A stretch of DNA of 64,000 bases from Candidatus Aminicenantota bacterium (lineage in GTDB: Bacteria > Acidobacteriota > Aminicenantia > UBA2199): positions 24,089 to 88,088 of the forward strand of contig JAPKZK010000075.1 of NCBI GenBank assembly GCA_026393835.1, given 5' to 3'. The notes beneath the pieces are model-generated. The model searched no databases and had not been told where the DNA came from. It saw only the letters and a list, made by a program, of their open reading frames with translations. Shown piece after piece: positions 8,601 through 28,288 of the stretch. Within the stretch, counting starts at the first letter, position 1; each line of letters starts with the position of its first letter. The position numbers and the translations under genes were made by a program.

Positions 8601-10315
8601 AAGCAGCGGTTCATTTCTTCGTGGAAGATGGGGATAGTTTCGTAGAGGTCGCGGCCCATACCGGCGTATTGTGCGCCCAGGCCGGGGAACATGAATATTA
8701 CCGGTCTGTCTTCTTTTTTTGTGAAGTTGGTGAGTACTTTGCGGGGGTTCATTGAGGATAGTATTTCTACGGCTTCGGTTGTGGAGGAGCAAATGGTTAT
8801 GCGCCGGTGGGGGAAGTGTTTTCTTCCCACCTGGAGGGTATAGGCGGTATCTGCCGGGTTGGGGGTATTTTGTTTCAAACAATTCACCAGGTTGGAGGTC
8901 ATTTTATCGAGGGCAGAAGAAGTTTTAGCAGAGAATAAAAGTAAATAATAAAAAATTTTTGGAGGTCCAGGAACCTTTTTATAAAAAGGTTCCTGGCCGC
9001 CGGAGGCAATATTATATTCTTCTAAAATCACATGCACATTAGTCCCGCCGATGCCGAAGGAGCTGACGCCGGCGCGGAGTGGGGTGTCTTGAGTTTTCCA
9101 TGGGGTCAGGGTTGTATTGACGTGGAAGGGGCTGTTTTCGAAATCGATGTTAGGGTTGGGGGTTTCGTAGTGCAGGCTGGGTGGAATTTCTCGGTGGACC
9201 AGGGCCAGGACGGTTTTGATGAAACCGGCGATGCCGGCCGCCGCGTCCAGGTGACCGATATTGGTTTTCACCGAGCCGATGGCGCAAAAGCCTTTTTCAT
9301 CGGTTTTAAAAGCCTTTTTCAGGGCTTCGATTTCGATGGGGTCGCCGACGGGGGTGGCGGTGCCGTGGGTTTCTACGTAAGTAATTGTTCCCGGTTCTAC
9401 GTTTGCTACGTGGAGGGCTTCGCGGATGACGTCCGCCTGGCCGTCGATGCTGGGGGCGGTGAAACCGATTTTCCTGCTGCCGTCGTTATCGACGGCGGTT
9501 CCTTTTATAACGGCATAGATATGATCGTTGTCTTCGATGGCCTCTTCCAGGCGTTTCAGCACCACTGTCCCGGCGCCTTCGCCGCCCACGGTTCCTTTGC
9601 CGCGGGCGTCGAAAGCACGGTTGTGCCCGTCGGGTGAAATAATCATACCTTCCTGGTAAAGGTACCCGGATTTTTCCCAGATGCTGATGGAAACTCCGCC
9701 GGCCAGGGCCATATCGCATTCGCCGTTCAATATGGCCTGGCAGGCCAGGTGAACGGCTACCAGCGAAGTGGAGCACGCGGTTTTGGCGTATAAACTGGGG
9801 CCTTTGAGTCCGAGGTTATAGGATACATGGGTGCATAAATAGTCGCGGTGGCTGTATAGGGAGCTGGTGAAGGGTCCCAGGATTTGCACCCTGCCGGAAG
9901 CGTAGGTTAACGCTTCCCAGCGGAAATTAGAGGAAGAACCGGCGTAAACCCCGATAAGCCCTTTGTAAGAACCGGGATCATACCCGGCGTCTTCCAGTGC
10001 ATGCCAGGTGCATTGGAGGAAGATGCGGGTCTGGGGGTCCATGATTTCCGCTTCCGTGGGTTTGAACCCGAAAAAGGCGGCGTCGAAATATTCTTTATTT
10101 TCCAGGACGCCGCCGCTGGATTTGACATAATTGGGGTCCCGGAGCAGGTCCGGCTCGACGCCGGCCTCGAGGAGTTCCTGTTCGGTAAAAAATGTAAATG
10201 ATTCGACGCCGTTTTTGAGATTTTGCCAGAATTCGTGGATATCTTTGGCGCCCGGGAATCGTCCCGCCATCCCGATAACGGCAATTTCCAGACCGGTGGT
10301 ATTTCCAGTTGTCAT
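5651..10315 (-). CDS. Type I PKS module: KS-AT-KR-ACP
   Basis: 1554 residues. Ketosynthase at about 8-430 with Cys181 (TACSTSLVAVH) and the two histidines (ETHGTAT, NIGHLD). Acyltransferase at about 545-830 with GYSFGEY nucleophile motif and SHAIHS, which resembles malonyl-type enzymes; malonyl specificity is an inference. Ketoreductase at about 1130-1320 with a nucleotide-binding loop (TGGLGGIG) and Ser/Tyr/Asn active-site residues (SSLSA, YCAAN). Acyl carrier protein at the C-terminus (GITSLD). No DH, ER or TE is present, so the module should add a beta-hydroxyacyl unit. The start lies 4 bp after the NRPS stop, with GAGGAAG just upstream, indicating translational coupling. A hairpin element in the KS-AT linker and a GGACCTAT-type repeat at the start of the AT are translated in frame. 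Confidence 0.95.
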   Translation of the reverse strand: MTTGNTTGLEIAVIGMAGRFPGAKDIHEFWQNLKNGVESFTFFTEQELLEAGVEPDLLRDPNYVKSSGGVLENKEYFDAAFFGFKPTEAEIMDPQTRIFLQCTWHALEDAGYDPGSYKGLIGVYAGSSSNFRWEALTYASGRVQILGPFTSSLYSHRDYLCTHVSYNLGLKGPSLYAKTACSTSLVAVHLACQAILNGECDMALAGGVSISIWEKSGYLYQEGMIISPDGHNRAFDARGKGTVGGEGAGTVVLKRLEEAIEDNDHIYAVIKGTAVDNDGSRKIGFTAPSIDGQADVIREALHVANVEPGTITYVETHGTATPVGDPIEIEALKKAFKTDEKGFCAIGSVKTNIGHLDAAAGIAGFIKTVLALVHREIPPSLHYETPNPNIDFENSPFHVNTTLTPWKTQDTPLRAGVSSFGIGGTNVHVILEEYNIASGGQEPFYKKVPGPPKIFYYLLLFSAKTSSALDKMTSNLVNCLKQNTPNPADTAYTLQVGRKHFPHRRITICSSTTEAVEILSSMNPRKVLTNFTKKEDRPVIFMFPGLGAQYAGMGRDLYETIPIFHEEMNRCFEILDKNRSNRSYRTYINADPESVQLQVFMIEYALAKLVMHWGVQPRAMMGYSFGEYTAACIAGVLSLEDALNLVVQRSRIIQEVTSGAMLSIPLPQQELLPLLKNFTALSVAIDNGPSCVIAGPTDQVETFDAMMKEKKTLCVPLPTSHAIHSKMMEPVLTKFRDAVARFKLKEPQIPYISNVTGKWITPPEAQDPGYWATHLRNTVRFADGIKELLNNPTLPHPAFLEIGPGYDLCTLIRHHTGPEGQSTYPAFNLLDQAQCRNMATHHDARYLLNRLGRLWLSGAAIDWAQFNREEKRRRVSLPGYPFEEQRYRIDGDPLKMSAAAAIQPGNAQPTKKTNIADWFYIPTWKRSVLPHNNTELNPGDWLIFIDGAGLGERFARRLEQQGREVIRVTQGPAFTATGAKEYIINPGQPHDYLDLFKHLNKIPCRTAHFWNVTGEGEEIEVDKIEELGFYSLIYLAQAAGKQGLKDPMQIMVISNNLQRVTSEEKLHPEKAALLGAVKVIPREYFNIKCRSVDIQLPGPGSRKEELPVEQILNEFHMDTPDEAVAYRGEYRWVQLFEPTRLHHDNKSPLAEGGVYLITGGLGGIGLALAEHLVKKTNTRTRLVLTGRSVFPAREEWDRWLTSHQEEDPAAQKMRKVQELEKSGAEVLFCSADVADPEQMRAAVNLALERFGTIDGVIHAAGLPDGGMIPLRTKESIAPVLHPKIKGTLVLDQVLKEKNIKPAFFILCSSLSAVTGLFGQAAYCAANAFLDAFAYRKTHEEGVFTTAIDWDSWKEVGMGVDTVRQLVETRNIEDSEALLRFGMLTAEGTEVFDRVLAANYPQVIVSTWDLFARLRAMDSAGVSGAGDSEEIEMANASRVLRPRPEITAEYQPPSTDFEKTFAGILQTFFGFEQVGIHDNLFEFGITSLDMIHINNTLKKKIARDIPIVVMFEYPTIHTLGRYLELDETAAESQPEDLNKVEDLLHNTIDAFRNFE
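8555..8586. repeat. GGACCTAT-type tandem repeat inside AT domain
   Basis: ATAGGTCCTATAGGACCTAT followed by a further TGGACCTAT unit. On the minus strand it encodes NRSNRSYRTY. A related tract at 18758 encodes RSNWSYRSD in an A domain, so the same repeat family entered two unrelated domain types. Confidence 0.75.
8957..9008 (-). repeat. Hairpin element, copy E2 (KS-AT linker)
   Basis: Same element as E1 in opposite orientation: on the minus strand GCCTCCGGCGGCCAGGAACC, an A/T loop, the complementary arm GGTTCCTGG and the ACCTCC tail. It is translated in frame as ASGGQEPFYKKVPGPP between the KS and AT domains of the PKS. Confidence 0.85.
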
Positions 10316-10319
10316 TTTA

Positions 10320-21365
<11,046 letters not shown>

Positions 21366-21700
21366 TACAGGCGACTCGGGACAAGCTGCATATGTAAAAA
21401 TTTTTTTGAATCGATGGGAGTTACCGGACCCCCGGCGCAGCCGGGTACAATTTATGGCATTCTATTTACCATACCACAAATTTAGTATTTGTAAATCCTT
21501 AAAATTGTCCGCCCTTTTCTCATCGGGAGAATGCTTCCCCAGGGGATTTAATAAAAAAAATTCACTTTAATAAGTCCCCCATTCCATTGTCTTAAGGCCC
21601 GGTTGTTTTAAGCGATTATCTTCAAATGTATTACCGGTAATTGTTCCTATACCGTTTCATTTGCTCTCTAATTATCTTTTGCATCACCGGGCGGAATATT
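21366..21700. other. 335-bp leader / spacer upstream of the NRPS gene
   Basis: No gene seen. A perfect 6-bp hairpin CCCGGC-GCA-GCCGGG (21431-21445) lies about 65 bp before the NRPS start, without a T-run. A weak AT-rich inverted repeat flanked by GGGG and CCCC at about 21539-21588 could end transcription from the glycerate kinase gene. I could not identify a convincing promoter for the assembly line. Confidence 0.5.
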
Positions 21701-23071
21701 TTAATGGTATCCTGGGAAAATATATATTGCCACATCGCCGACATTTGTCCCGGTATTACCTGTCGTGACAAGAGAATTACCGATTCTTTCCAGCAGCGTA
21801 TTGCTGTCATACCTTTCAAGATAGGGCTGAATCTCGATTTCTTTTAACCTGGCGGCGTTTAAGGTATTTTTATCGACAATGGCGCCGGCGATGCCAGGCA
21901 AAAAATCGGAACCGTCTGTTCCGACGCTGGCCATGACCCATTCACCGGGATAATTTTCCAGGGCAATCATGGATACGGTCGCATACTGCTGGTTTCTTCC
22001 TCCTTTTCCATGAGTGCGGGGCAATGTGGGGGTTGTTTCGCCCCCCACCAAGATAACATCATGGTCATTATATTTCCCGTTTAAAATCTCCGCGGCCCTG
22101 TGTTTCGCCATTTCGGTAGGGTCGCCTTTTTGCTCGGCGGTGACTATATATGGATTAAACCCAAATTCTATTGCTTTTGAAACCATTGCTTCCAAAGCCG
22201 AGCGGTTATCGCCTATGATGAAGTTATGGCAGTTATGGAGTTCTTTAGGCGTCTCTTCATATTTTCCGGCGCGGCCTTTTCCCAGGTAAGCGACAATACT
22301 TTCGGGCGTCCCGGCTAAAAGGTTGTATTTTGTTAATACATCCAATGCATCTGAAAATGTAGTGGGATCAGGGGCCGTCGGTCCTGAGGCGATGACGTCT
22401 AAATTATTTCCCACCACATCGGATATGATCAATGATACTACCCGGGCGGGTGAAAAGAATTTACCCATGCGGCCCCCTTTTATCCGGGATAAATGTTTCC
22501 TGACCGCATTGATCTCCTGGATGGTAGGACCGCCCACTATGAGTAAATCGTTTATTCTTTGTTTATCCGCCAGTGATATCCCTTCGACAGGACATGGCAT
22601 CAGGGCTGAGCCCCCGCCTGAAATCAGGCAGATTACCAGGTCTTTTTCATTTATAGAATATTGGTCTTTAAGGCCCAGCATTTGTTTTACCCCCGAAACT
22701 CCTGCCAGGTCGGGGGTAGGGTGGGAAGCCCGGGTTATTTCAATTTTACTTGTTTTATAGTTTTTATCTATGCAATTGACATATCCGCCGGTGATATTTT
22801 CAGGACCGATGATTTCTTCCAGGGTTTGGGCCATGAGCCCGGAAGCTTTTCCGCCGCCGGTAACAAATATCCTGCCCCTGGAAACATCGAAATCCTTATT
22901 AAGGATGGAGAGTATTTTGGAAGAGGGGTCGAATTTCACGGTATGTTTCATAACGGTAGATGGAACGACATTAAAAATTCCTGCTTCGATAATATCCAGG
23001 GCTTGTGCTCTTAATGGGGTGATGGATAATTCGTTTTTATTGTCGATGATTGTTTTCATCAGGGGTTTCAT
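21701..23071 (-). CDS. Glycerate 2-kinase (MOFRL family)
   Basis: 456 residues, the usual length for GckA/TtuD-type glycerate kinases, which phosphorylate D-glycerate to 2-phosphoglycerate in the cytoplasm. Family features seen: the N-terminal GGGKASGLMAQ segment, CLISGGGSAL, the RKHLSRIKGG stretch, SDVVGN, and the C-terminal MOFRL domain with GGETTPTL, GKGGRNQQ and the closing TGTNVGDVAI. It starts 21 bp after the TIR-like gene on the same strand and may be co-transcribed with it, but it has no obvious functional link to that gene or to the NRPS that follows. Whether it supplies a glycolytic shunt or serine-related glycerate metabolism cannot be told from the context. Confidence 0.9.
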   Translation of the reverse strand: MKPLMKTIIDNKNELSITPLRAQALDIIEAGIFNVVPSTVMKHTVKFDPSSKILSILNKDFDVSRGRIFVTGGGKASGLMAQTLEEIIGPENITGGYVNCIDKNYKTSKIEITRASHPTPDLAGVSGVKQMLGLKDQYSINEKDLVICLISGGGSALMPCPVEGISLADKQRINDLLIVGGPTIQEINAVRKHLSRIKGGRMGKFFSPARVVSLIISDVVGNNLDVIASGPTAPDPTTFSDALDVLTKYNLLAGTPESIVAYLGKGRAGKYEETPKELHNCHNFIIGDNRSALEAMVSKAIEFGFNPYIVTAEQKGDPTEMAKHRAAEILNGKYNDHDVILVGGETTPTLPRTHGKGGRNQQYATVSMIALENYPGEWVMASVGTDGSDFLPGIAGAIVDKNTLNAARLKEIEIQPYLERYDSNTLLERIGNSLVTTGNTGTNVGDVAIYIFPGYH

Positions 23072-23092
23072 CAGTTTTTTCCGGTGGTGTCG

Positions 23093-24169
23093 TCAGGGAA
23101 ATGAAATTTTTGTATGTTTTTCCCAACCATTATTGAAATGATTTTCAAACCTATCCCATGCTGTCTTTGCTGTTGGCAGTATTTTAACCATTGGCGCATT
23201 TACGGATGAACAGTAGTTTAAATAAAAGCCGACATACATTTCTTTGTCCCCGATCTGGTAATATGGGCCAAAAGGAAGGAAGTCATATCGACGAATTTCA
23301 AGATTAAGATTTTGGGAAGTATTTTTCTCCTTAGACTTTCTCCATTCATTCTCCACATTTTTTTTTAGATCGACAAATTGTGCGATCGAGTCGGCTATTT
23401 TTTTCATAGCACTTTCACGTGACTCCTTTCTATATTTAGTTCGTGCCTTCAATAAATCGAAATGCTCATCATCCGTATTTGTGTCATGGTCGATGAGTAA
23501 AATTTCGAATTTAAAACGTTTATTTTTTTTAGTAAGAAGGTTTTCAAGTTCTTCGATAAAATCCTCCAGATCGGGAAACCACGTTTGGATTATGCGAATG
23601 GTTGCGTCCGGCGGCGCTTTTTTAAGAGCTTCGTAGATAAAGTGACAGGATTTCTTCCAGACTTCAAACACTCGAATTTCATCATCAAATGGGTCTAAAA
23701 TGTAATCTCGAATTTCATTGCAAGGATTTTTTAAATTGTCCTCCAGGTTGCCGACTAATGAAAAGGTTTGCGTATGAATCCCTCCGAGGTCAGTAGGGAG
23801 TTGGGGTTTTGGGTTGTCTGAGTACAGCATGATAGTTTTATGACGGCCCAATCCTCCCATGAAAAGGCCAAGTTCAAATAAAACATTCTGGCGAATTGTG
23901 GATTGTTCATCATTCTCTTGAGTGATGAGCAGTATTGAAAAGTCATACTCTTTTAGCGTGCGCGACAAACCTTCGATGTATGTTTCCGTCGTTTTGAACA
24001 CTTTATCCCAGACTACGACATCTATCTTTTTACCCGATTCCAAATAGTGCTTGACTATGTAGGCAGTTTTTTTAGCAATATCATCACTTGAAGAGCCTAT
24101 AAAGACTTTTGGTTTCAAGGATTGGTTACTATTTTCTTCTTTTTCATCAGATCGCTCATTAGTCGCCAT
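23093..24169 (-). CDS. TIR-like (PF10137-type) effector with C-terminal PLD-like domain
   Basis: 358 residues. Residues about 19-145 form the TIR-like fold of CAP12/Pycsar-type nucleotide-binding proteins: KVFIGSSSD at the first strand and RQNVLFELGLFMGGLGR, where Glu99 is the expected catalytic NADase residue. The remainder (about 160-358), with IRIIQTWFPD, FEILLIDHD, YDFLPFGPYY and MYVGFYLNYCSSVNAP, resembles the phospholipase-D-like sensor domains seen in DUF5919-type proteins; this is recognition from memory. The start is supported by GAGGAAC upstream. The ATPase gene ends 27 bp before it on the same strand. Known relatives deplete NAD in antiphage or stress responses; the trigger here is unknown. 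Confidence 0.75.
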   Translation of the reverse strand: MATNERSDEKEENSNQSLKPKVFIGSSSDDIAKKTAYIVKHYLESGKKIDVVVWDKVFKTTETYIEGLSRTLKEYDFSILLITQENDEQSTIRQNVLFELGLFMGGLGRHKTIMLYSDNPKPQLPTDLGGIHTQTFSLVGNLEDNLKNPCNEIRDYILDPFDDEIRVFEVWKKSCHFIYEALKKAPPDATIRIIQTWFPDLEDFIEELENLLTKKNKRFKFEILLIDHDTNTDDEHFDLLKARTKYRKESRESAMKKIADSIAQFVDLKKNVENEWRKSKEKNTSQNLNLEIRRYDFLPFGPYYQIGDKEMYVGFYLNYCSSVNAPMVKILPTAKTAWDRFENHFNNGWEKHTKISFP

Positions 24170-24196
24170 TTTTTAGTTCCTCTTTATATTTTTTAT

Positions 24197-25306
24197 TCAG
24201 GATATACTTTCAAAATACAACTTTATCCCCCATTGGTAACTTTTTCCCTGGGGATAATAAAGAGCTTCGGTAGGATCGAAATATAGGATATTGCTTCTAA
24301 CCATATCCTGTAATAATCCATCGATTTCATCCAGGCCAATTCCCCCGGGAACAAAATCCCTTATACGGGCGGTTTCATTTTCCAGGAATACTTGCAGTAC
24401 TTTTTCTTTTCGCATGTCCGTCCCGATGTAATGCTCGATTGCCTCTTTAATTTTTTTTTTACACTGGGTGAGGGTTTCATCGATGGGCGTATTGAAAAGT
24501 TCGGTTAAAATATCCTGTATCTCCCACATACTGCCGCCCACCGTATCCCAGATTTTCTCCGCATCCTCTTGAGATAGGGTATAATCTTTAATCCTTGAAT
24601 AGTTCTCCAGGTTTAACAGCCATTCCATGACATCTTCTTTACCAAGATAGTCCATTTTATAAAATCGAGAAGATTTTTTTAGCCGGGAATCGGTATGAAC
24701 GGTATTCAAAAAATACCCATCCGACGAAGCGATAATAATATGCGCCAGGTGGCTTTCCTTGGTAATGGCTACAAAAAAATTAAACAATTCGATGATCAAC
24801 CGTTTGCCCTTACCGTTATTCATATATATCTTATCCAGGGCCTGGAGCTCATCGAGAATTAATACCGGTTTAATGGAGTTGTCTCTTAATTGGATAAATT
24901 TTTCTTTCATAACTTTAAAGGGATCGGATTTTCCCTGGAGCATATTTTTTTCGATTTCGGCGTCTATTTCAAAAAGGCCGATATTGATTCCCGCCGACAA
25001 TTTCTCCTTTTTTTCTTTTTCGGGCTTTACCTGGAAAAACATCCGGAGGAAATCCTTATAATCAAAATCATCAGCTAATTCAGTCACCATCTCTCTTAGA
25101 TTCAAAAACTTCACATCCAGTTTTTGTTCTTTTTCCAGTTGGTTAAAGAGTTTATACAACAAAGTTGTTTTACCGGAGGATTTGGGACCATGAATAAACA
25201 GGATTTCAGCGGGTTCTTTATCGATGAATAGTCTCAAATCCTCCAATTCTCTTTGCCTGTTAATAAAAGCGATATGCTGCTCTTTATTGAATTTATTATT
25301 TTCCAT
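24197..25306 (-). CDS. Archaeal-type P-loop ATPase (PF01637-like, STAND)
   Basis: 369 residues. Opens with FINRQRELEDLRLFI, the typical lead-in of this ATPase family, then Walker A GPKSSGKTTL and Walker B PVLILDELQAL; a sensor-like IIIASSDGYF follows. The C-terminal part looks like winged-helix and lid segments (EDAEKIWDTVGGSMWEIQ). Such proteins often act as regulatory or self/non-self sensing switches. It is the first gene of a pair with the TIR-like effector and has a dedicated promoter whose -10 box ends 6 nt before the ATG, so the mRNA should be leaderless; there is no ribosome-binding site. A sensor role for the TIR protein is an inference from neighbourhood. Confidence 0.8.
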   Translation of the reverse strand: MENNKFNKEQHIAFINRQRELEDLRLFIDKEPAEILFIHGPKSSGKTTLLYKLFNQLEKEQKLDVKFLNLREMVTELADDFDYKDFLRMFFQVKPEKEKKEKLSAGINIGLFEIDAEIEKNMLQGKSDPFKVMKEKFIQLRDNSIKPVLILDELQALDKIYMNNGKGKRLIIELFNFFVAITKESHLAHIIIASSDGYFLNTVHTDSRLKKSSRFYKMDYLGKEDVMEWLLNLENYSRIKDYTLSQEDAEKIWDTVGGSMWEIQDILTELFNTPIDETLTQCKKKIKEAIEHYIGTDMRKEKVLQVFLENETARIRDFVPGGIGLDEIDGLLQDMVRSNILYFDPTEALYYPQGKSYQWGIKLYFESIS

Positions 25307-25312
25307 AACCGG

Positions 25313-25341
25313 ATTATAGTCCGAAAAAAATCTTTTTTCAA
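25313..25341 (-). promoter_or_regulatory. Sigma70-type promoter of the ATPase/TIR pair, leaderless
   Basis: On the minus strand TTGAAA, 17 bp, TATAAT. Only CCGGTT separates the -10 box from the ATG at 25306, so the predicted start of transcription falls on or next to the A of ATG. The -35 box overlaps the stop codon of the upstream glycosyltransferase gene. Confidence 0.75.
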
Positions 25342-26354
25342 TACCTCTTGATGCTCTTTTTATAAATCCGGTCGATGTATTCTTGCTTTTTCTTTAATAG
25401 GCGTTTGTTCAGGGGCGAAAAACCTTTTACGGAATTCTCATCCAGTATGCCCATGTACTTGCCGATAAAATCCGCGGTCAGGGTCTTGATGTTGTAAAAG
25501 GACCAATAAAACTTCTTATGAAAGGGCATCTTTATCATGAAAAACGCTGTGAACGTTCGGTGCAGCACCCGCGTGACAATGGATTTGACGACCCCCAGCT
25601 TGCGGCGGATATAGTATATCCCGAACTCAGGGATACTTAAATGCTGATCAATGCACATTCGTTTCAATAAATAGGTGAAACTGACTTTGTGCCAATGATA
25701 AAACTTCGCCCCCTTGGCCAGGGCTATTTTATGATTATTCAATATCAATTTTTTGGCAAACATCATGTCTTCCCCATAAGGAACCGCCGGGAATTTCAAA
25801 ACCGACAAAACCTCCCGGTCGATGCAGGAAGAGCAATTATCGAAATTACATAACCGCCGCCGCTGCTCCGGCGTAAAATAGTTCCAACAAAATTCAGATA
25901 CCGGTTCCACCACATCATAAATACTCTGCCACCAGTTGTTGTGGATAAAGGCGTCGATGGGGTCGCCGGTTTCGGGGTTCACCTGGCAGACGCCGTAAGC
26001 GGCCGCGGCTTTGCCTTCCAAAAGGGGCCGGGTCAATTCGCTGAGAAAGTCTTTCCCGATGGGAAGAATATCATCGGTAAAAAAGATGACATATTTACCC
26101 ACGGCTTCTTCGGTTCCCCTCATGCGGGTGCCGCTGTGGCTGAATTCTCCTTCGGGAACATGGATGACTTTCTTGTGGGTAAACGGCGTACTCTTTAAAT
26201 AATCCACTGTTCCGTCGCTGGAACTGTTGTCCATAAAAATGACTTCGTATTCATAGTTGAAATCCTGTTCCAATAACCGGTCGACCAGGTTCTCAATCAC
26301 ACCCACCGAGTTCTTGGTCAGGATGACCATTGAAAACATAATGTTTGCGTCCAT
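25338..26354 (-). CDS. Family 2 glycosyltransferase (rhamnosyltransferase-like)
   Basis: 338 residues, GT-A fold: SMVILTKNSVGVIENLVDRL at the N-terminus, the acceptor strand EVIFMDNSSSDGT, the metal-binding-like TDDILP and a GEDMMFAKKL segment. The C-terminal part is basic (KIPF-, KRLLKKKQEY-type stretches) and may lie along the membrane. It likely transfers a nucleotide-activated sugar in surface polysaccharide assembly. It follows a GT4 glycosyltransferase on the same strand after 61 bp that hold a TTCGTGTTAATTCGTGTAAT short tandem repeat. The donor sugar is unknown. Confidence 0.85.
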   Translation of the reverse strand: MDANIMFSMVILTKNSVGVIENLVDRLLEQDFNYEYEVIFMDNSSSDGTVDYLKSTPFTHKKVIHVPEGEFSHSGTRMRGTEEAVGKYVIFFTDDILPIGKDFLSELTRPLLEGKAAAAYGVCQVNPETGDPIDAFIHNNWWQSIYDVVEPVSEFCWNYFTPEQRRRLCNFDNCSSCIDREVLSVLKFPAVPYGEDMMFAKKLILNNHKIALAKGAKFYHWHKVSFTYLLKRMCIDQHLSIPEFGIYYIRRKLGVVKSIVTRVLHRTFTAFFMIKMPFHKKFYWSFYNIKTLTADFIGKYMGILDENSVKGFSPLNKRLLKKKQEYIDRIYKKSIKRY

Positions 26355-26415
26355 TTTAATTTCCTTCGTGTTAATTCGTGTAATTCGTGGGCAGTTTTTG
26401 ATTTGTGGCTATTTT

Positions 26416-27717
26416 TCATATTGAACAATATTTTGCCAGTTCGGCGCTGAAAAATTCCCTGACATTTAGTTCGAAGGTTTCCCGGGTGAACAGCTTGCTT
26501 TTTTCAAATGCCCGGCGGCCCAGTTCTTCTCGCAGGGCCGGTTCGTTGATCAGTTTCATGGTAAAAGACATCGATTGGGCGGTGGATTGGACCCTGAAAC
26601 CGTTGACGCCGTGGTCTACGATCTCGCGCTGCCCGCCGCCGTCGAATACGATTGGAACCAGCCGGTTCTGCATGGCTTCTACGATGGTCATGCCGAAATG
26701 TTCCACCAACGCCGGGTCGGTCTGGTCCAGGCCGCATAAATGCCAGAAGATTTTCGCTTTGCCGTACAGGGCTTTCAATTCATCGCCTGAACTGTTTACC
26801 ATTAAACGGATATTACCGGCGCCGCTCTTTTCAACCAGCTCTTTTATTTTTTTCAAGTATTCGTTCTCATCCGGGCTGCCGCCCACCAGCGCCAATTTCC
26901 ATTCATTTAAAAGAGCCGGGAAGCGGCGGTTTAGTTTTAGGAACATTCTTACCATTTCCAGTTGTTTCTTACTGCCGCCCTCTTCGAAGCGGGCCACGGA
27001 AAGGATGATATTCTCTTTTGCCGTCTCTGATGCCGGCGCGGCCGGCGCCATGTCCACCGGCGGATAGATATGTTTATGGGGCGTGAATTTCCATTTTTGC
27101 TGGATCCAATGGGCCGTGTACCGGCTGTTGTAAATCACGTGGGTGTAACGGTCGGCGTAAAAATAACTCCTGGGTCGCCGCTCCGGGAAATGGCATATTA
27201 TTGCGGAAACATTGGCCAGGGGATAAACCATCTCATTCATGCTGTTGTTGATAAAAAAATCATAATTGCCGCTTTCCCTGCTAATGATATGAAACGGGTT
27301 CTCCATGCGCCGCGAAACCCTGGCCGGGTCGGGCAGCGGCGAGTCGAATTGCTGGAAAAACGGGATTTTGATCTCCTTGATTCGACACCGCGTAAGGTCC
27401 AGGTGGTACCAGTCCCGGATGTCTTGATGAGAAATTTCTTTATTGAGCAGCAAGGTAATATCGAACATATCCTGCAAGGCATGGGCCGCGGTAAACCCGT
27501 ACTTTTGCCCGCCGCCGATGATATGGAACGTGTGATCATAGATGGCAAGGGACGGTTTCCGTAGTTTTAACGCGACTTCGACCCGCAGCAGGGTATTGTA
27601 AGCTGCTTGCGGCCCGTGTTCGGCTGAAATTTGCAGGATCGCTGTTCTTAATTGAGATGGGTTGAAAGGGGTACTGGAAAGAATTTGTTTTATGGGTTCA
27701 AGGTTAATGTTTTTCAT
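26416..27717 (-). CDS. Family 4 glycosyltransferase
   Basis: 433 residues with a GT-B fold. The N-terminal half has HIIGGGQKYG, the glycine-rich acceptor-side loop. The C-terminal half has ILSVARFEEGGSKKQLEMV and the donor-binding EHFGMTIVEAM, the E-x7-E motif of GT4. It resembles ALG11-type mannosyltransferases in the segment FWHLCGLDQTDPALVEHFG; the sugar is unassigned. It overlaps the preceding coiled-coil gene by 14 bp, so the two are translationally coupled, and it probably builds a surface glycan together with the GT2 enzyme downstream. Confidence 0.88.
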   Translation of the reverse strand: MKNINLEPIKQILSSTPFNPSQLRTAILQISAEHGPQAAYNTLLRVEVALKLRKPSLAIYDHTFHIIGGGQKYGFTAAHALQDMFDITLLLNKEISHQDIRDWYHLDLTRCRIKEIKIPFFQQFDSPLPDPARVSRRMENPFHIISRESGNYDFFINNSMNEMVYPLANVSAIICHFPERRPRSYFYADRYTHVIYNSRYTAHWIQQKWKFTPHKHIYPPVDMAPAAPASETAKENIILSVARFEEGGSKKQLEMVRMFLKLNRRFPALLNEWKLALVGGSPDENEYLKKIKELVEKSGAGNIRLMVNSSGDELKALYGKAKIFWHLCGLDQTDPALVEHFGMTIVEAMQNRLVPIVFDGGGQREIVDHGVNGFRVQSTAQSMSFTMKLINEPALREELGRRAFEKSKLFTRETFELNVREFFSAELAKYCSI

Positions 27718-28204
27718 GCTTTAATTTTTCCAATTCATCCAGCAGTATTTCCTGGTCTTCTTCAAAGGTTTTCAGTTTTTCTTCGATGCCTTTGATCCTG
27801 TCTTCATTGCGCCGGAACCGGATGAAGGAGGCCAGGTGAAAGTTGACCAGTTGTTCGTTGAATCGTCTCTGTTTTTCCAGGAGGGCGTTGGCGTAAGCGC
27901 CGGCGATTTTAATGACCATTCGCTTGATAAAGACAATGGGTTTCCCCAGGATTTTGCGATGAGAAGTGATGGCCGCGGGGTCCGGCCTGGGATCGATATC
28001 GTCGTTGAGGAAAGAGAGACGGTTTCCCATTTCCTGGTCCAGCTCTCTTTCCGACAGTTCCCACAGGTTGGTGGGGAAATCGCGGTCGATTTGCGTTTTT
28101 ACCAGTTCTTCGATAGAACTGAGTTTTTCTTTCCGGCGAAAGATTTCCTCTTTTAAGAGGCCTATGTCGATCGGGTCTGCGATGTTTTGTTTGTCATTAT
28201 CCAT
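27704..28204 (-). CDS. Hypothetical coiled-coil protein linked to glycosyltransferases
   Basis: About 166 residues from the ATG at 28204; a GTG at 28216 is an alternative start. No enzyme motif is visible. The N-terminal part is acidic, the middle has a short basic-hydrophobic stretch (IVFIKRMVIKIAGAYANALL) that could touch the membrane, and the C-terminus is a strong heptad-like coiled coil (RIKGIEEKLKTFEEDQEILL). It resembles the helical N-terminal extensions often found on O-antigen-type methyl- or glycosyltransferases. The 14-bp overlap with the GT4 gene suggests a partner or scaffold for that enzyme. The function is not known. Confidence 0.7.
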   Translation of the reverse strand: MDNDKQNIADPIDIGLLKEEIFRRKEKLSSIEELVKTQIDRDFPTNLWELSERELDQEMGNRLSFLNDDIDPRPDPAAITSHRKILGKPIVFIKRMVIKIAGAYANALLEKQRRFNEQLVNFHLASFIRFRRNEDRIKGIEEKLKTFEEDQEILLDELEKLKHEKH

Positions 28205-28288
28205 GTTTAAGTCCACGAAGAGGAAATGGTATCATTTTTTTTTATTTAAAGCAATTCATTTTATTGGCATCGTTATTATTAACCATCG

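Noticed and set aside
21539..21588. Strong terminator downstream of glycerate kinase
   Set aside because: The inverted repeat has several mismatches; kept only as a remark in the spacer entry.
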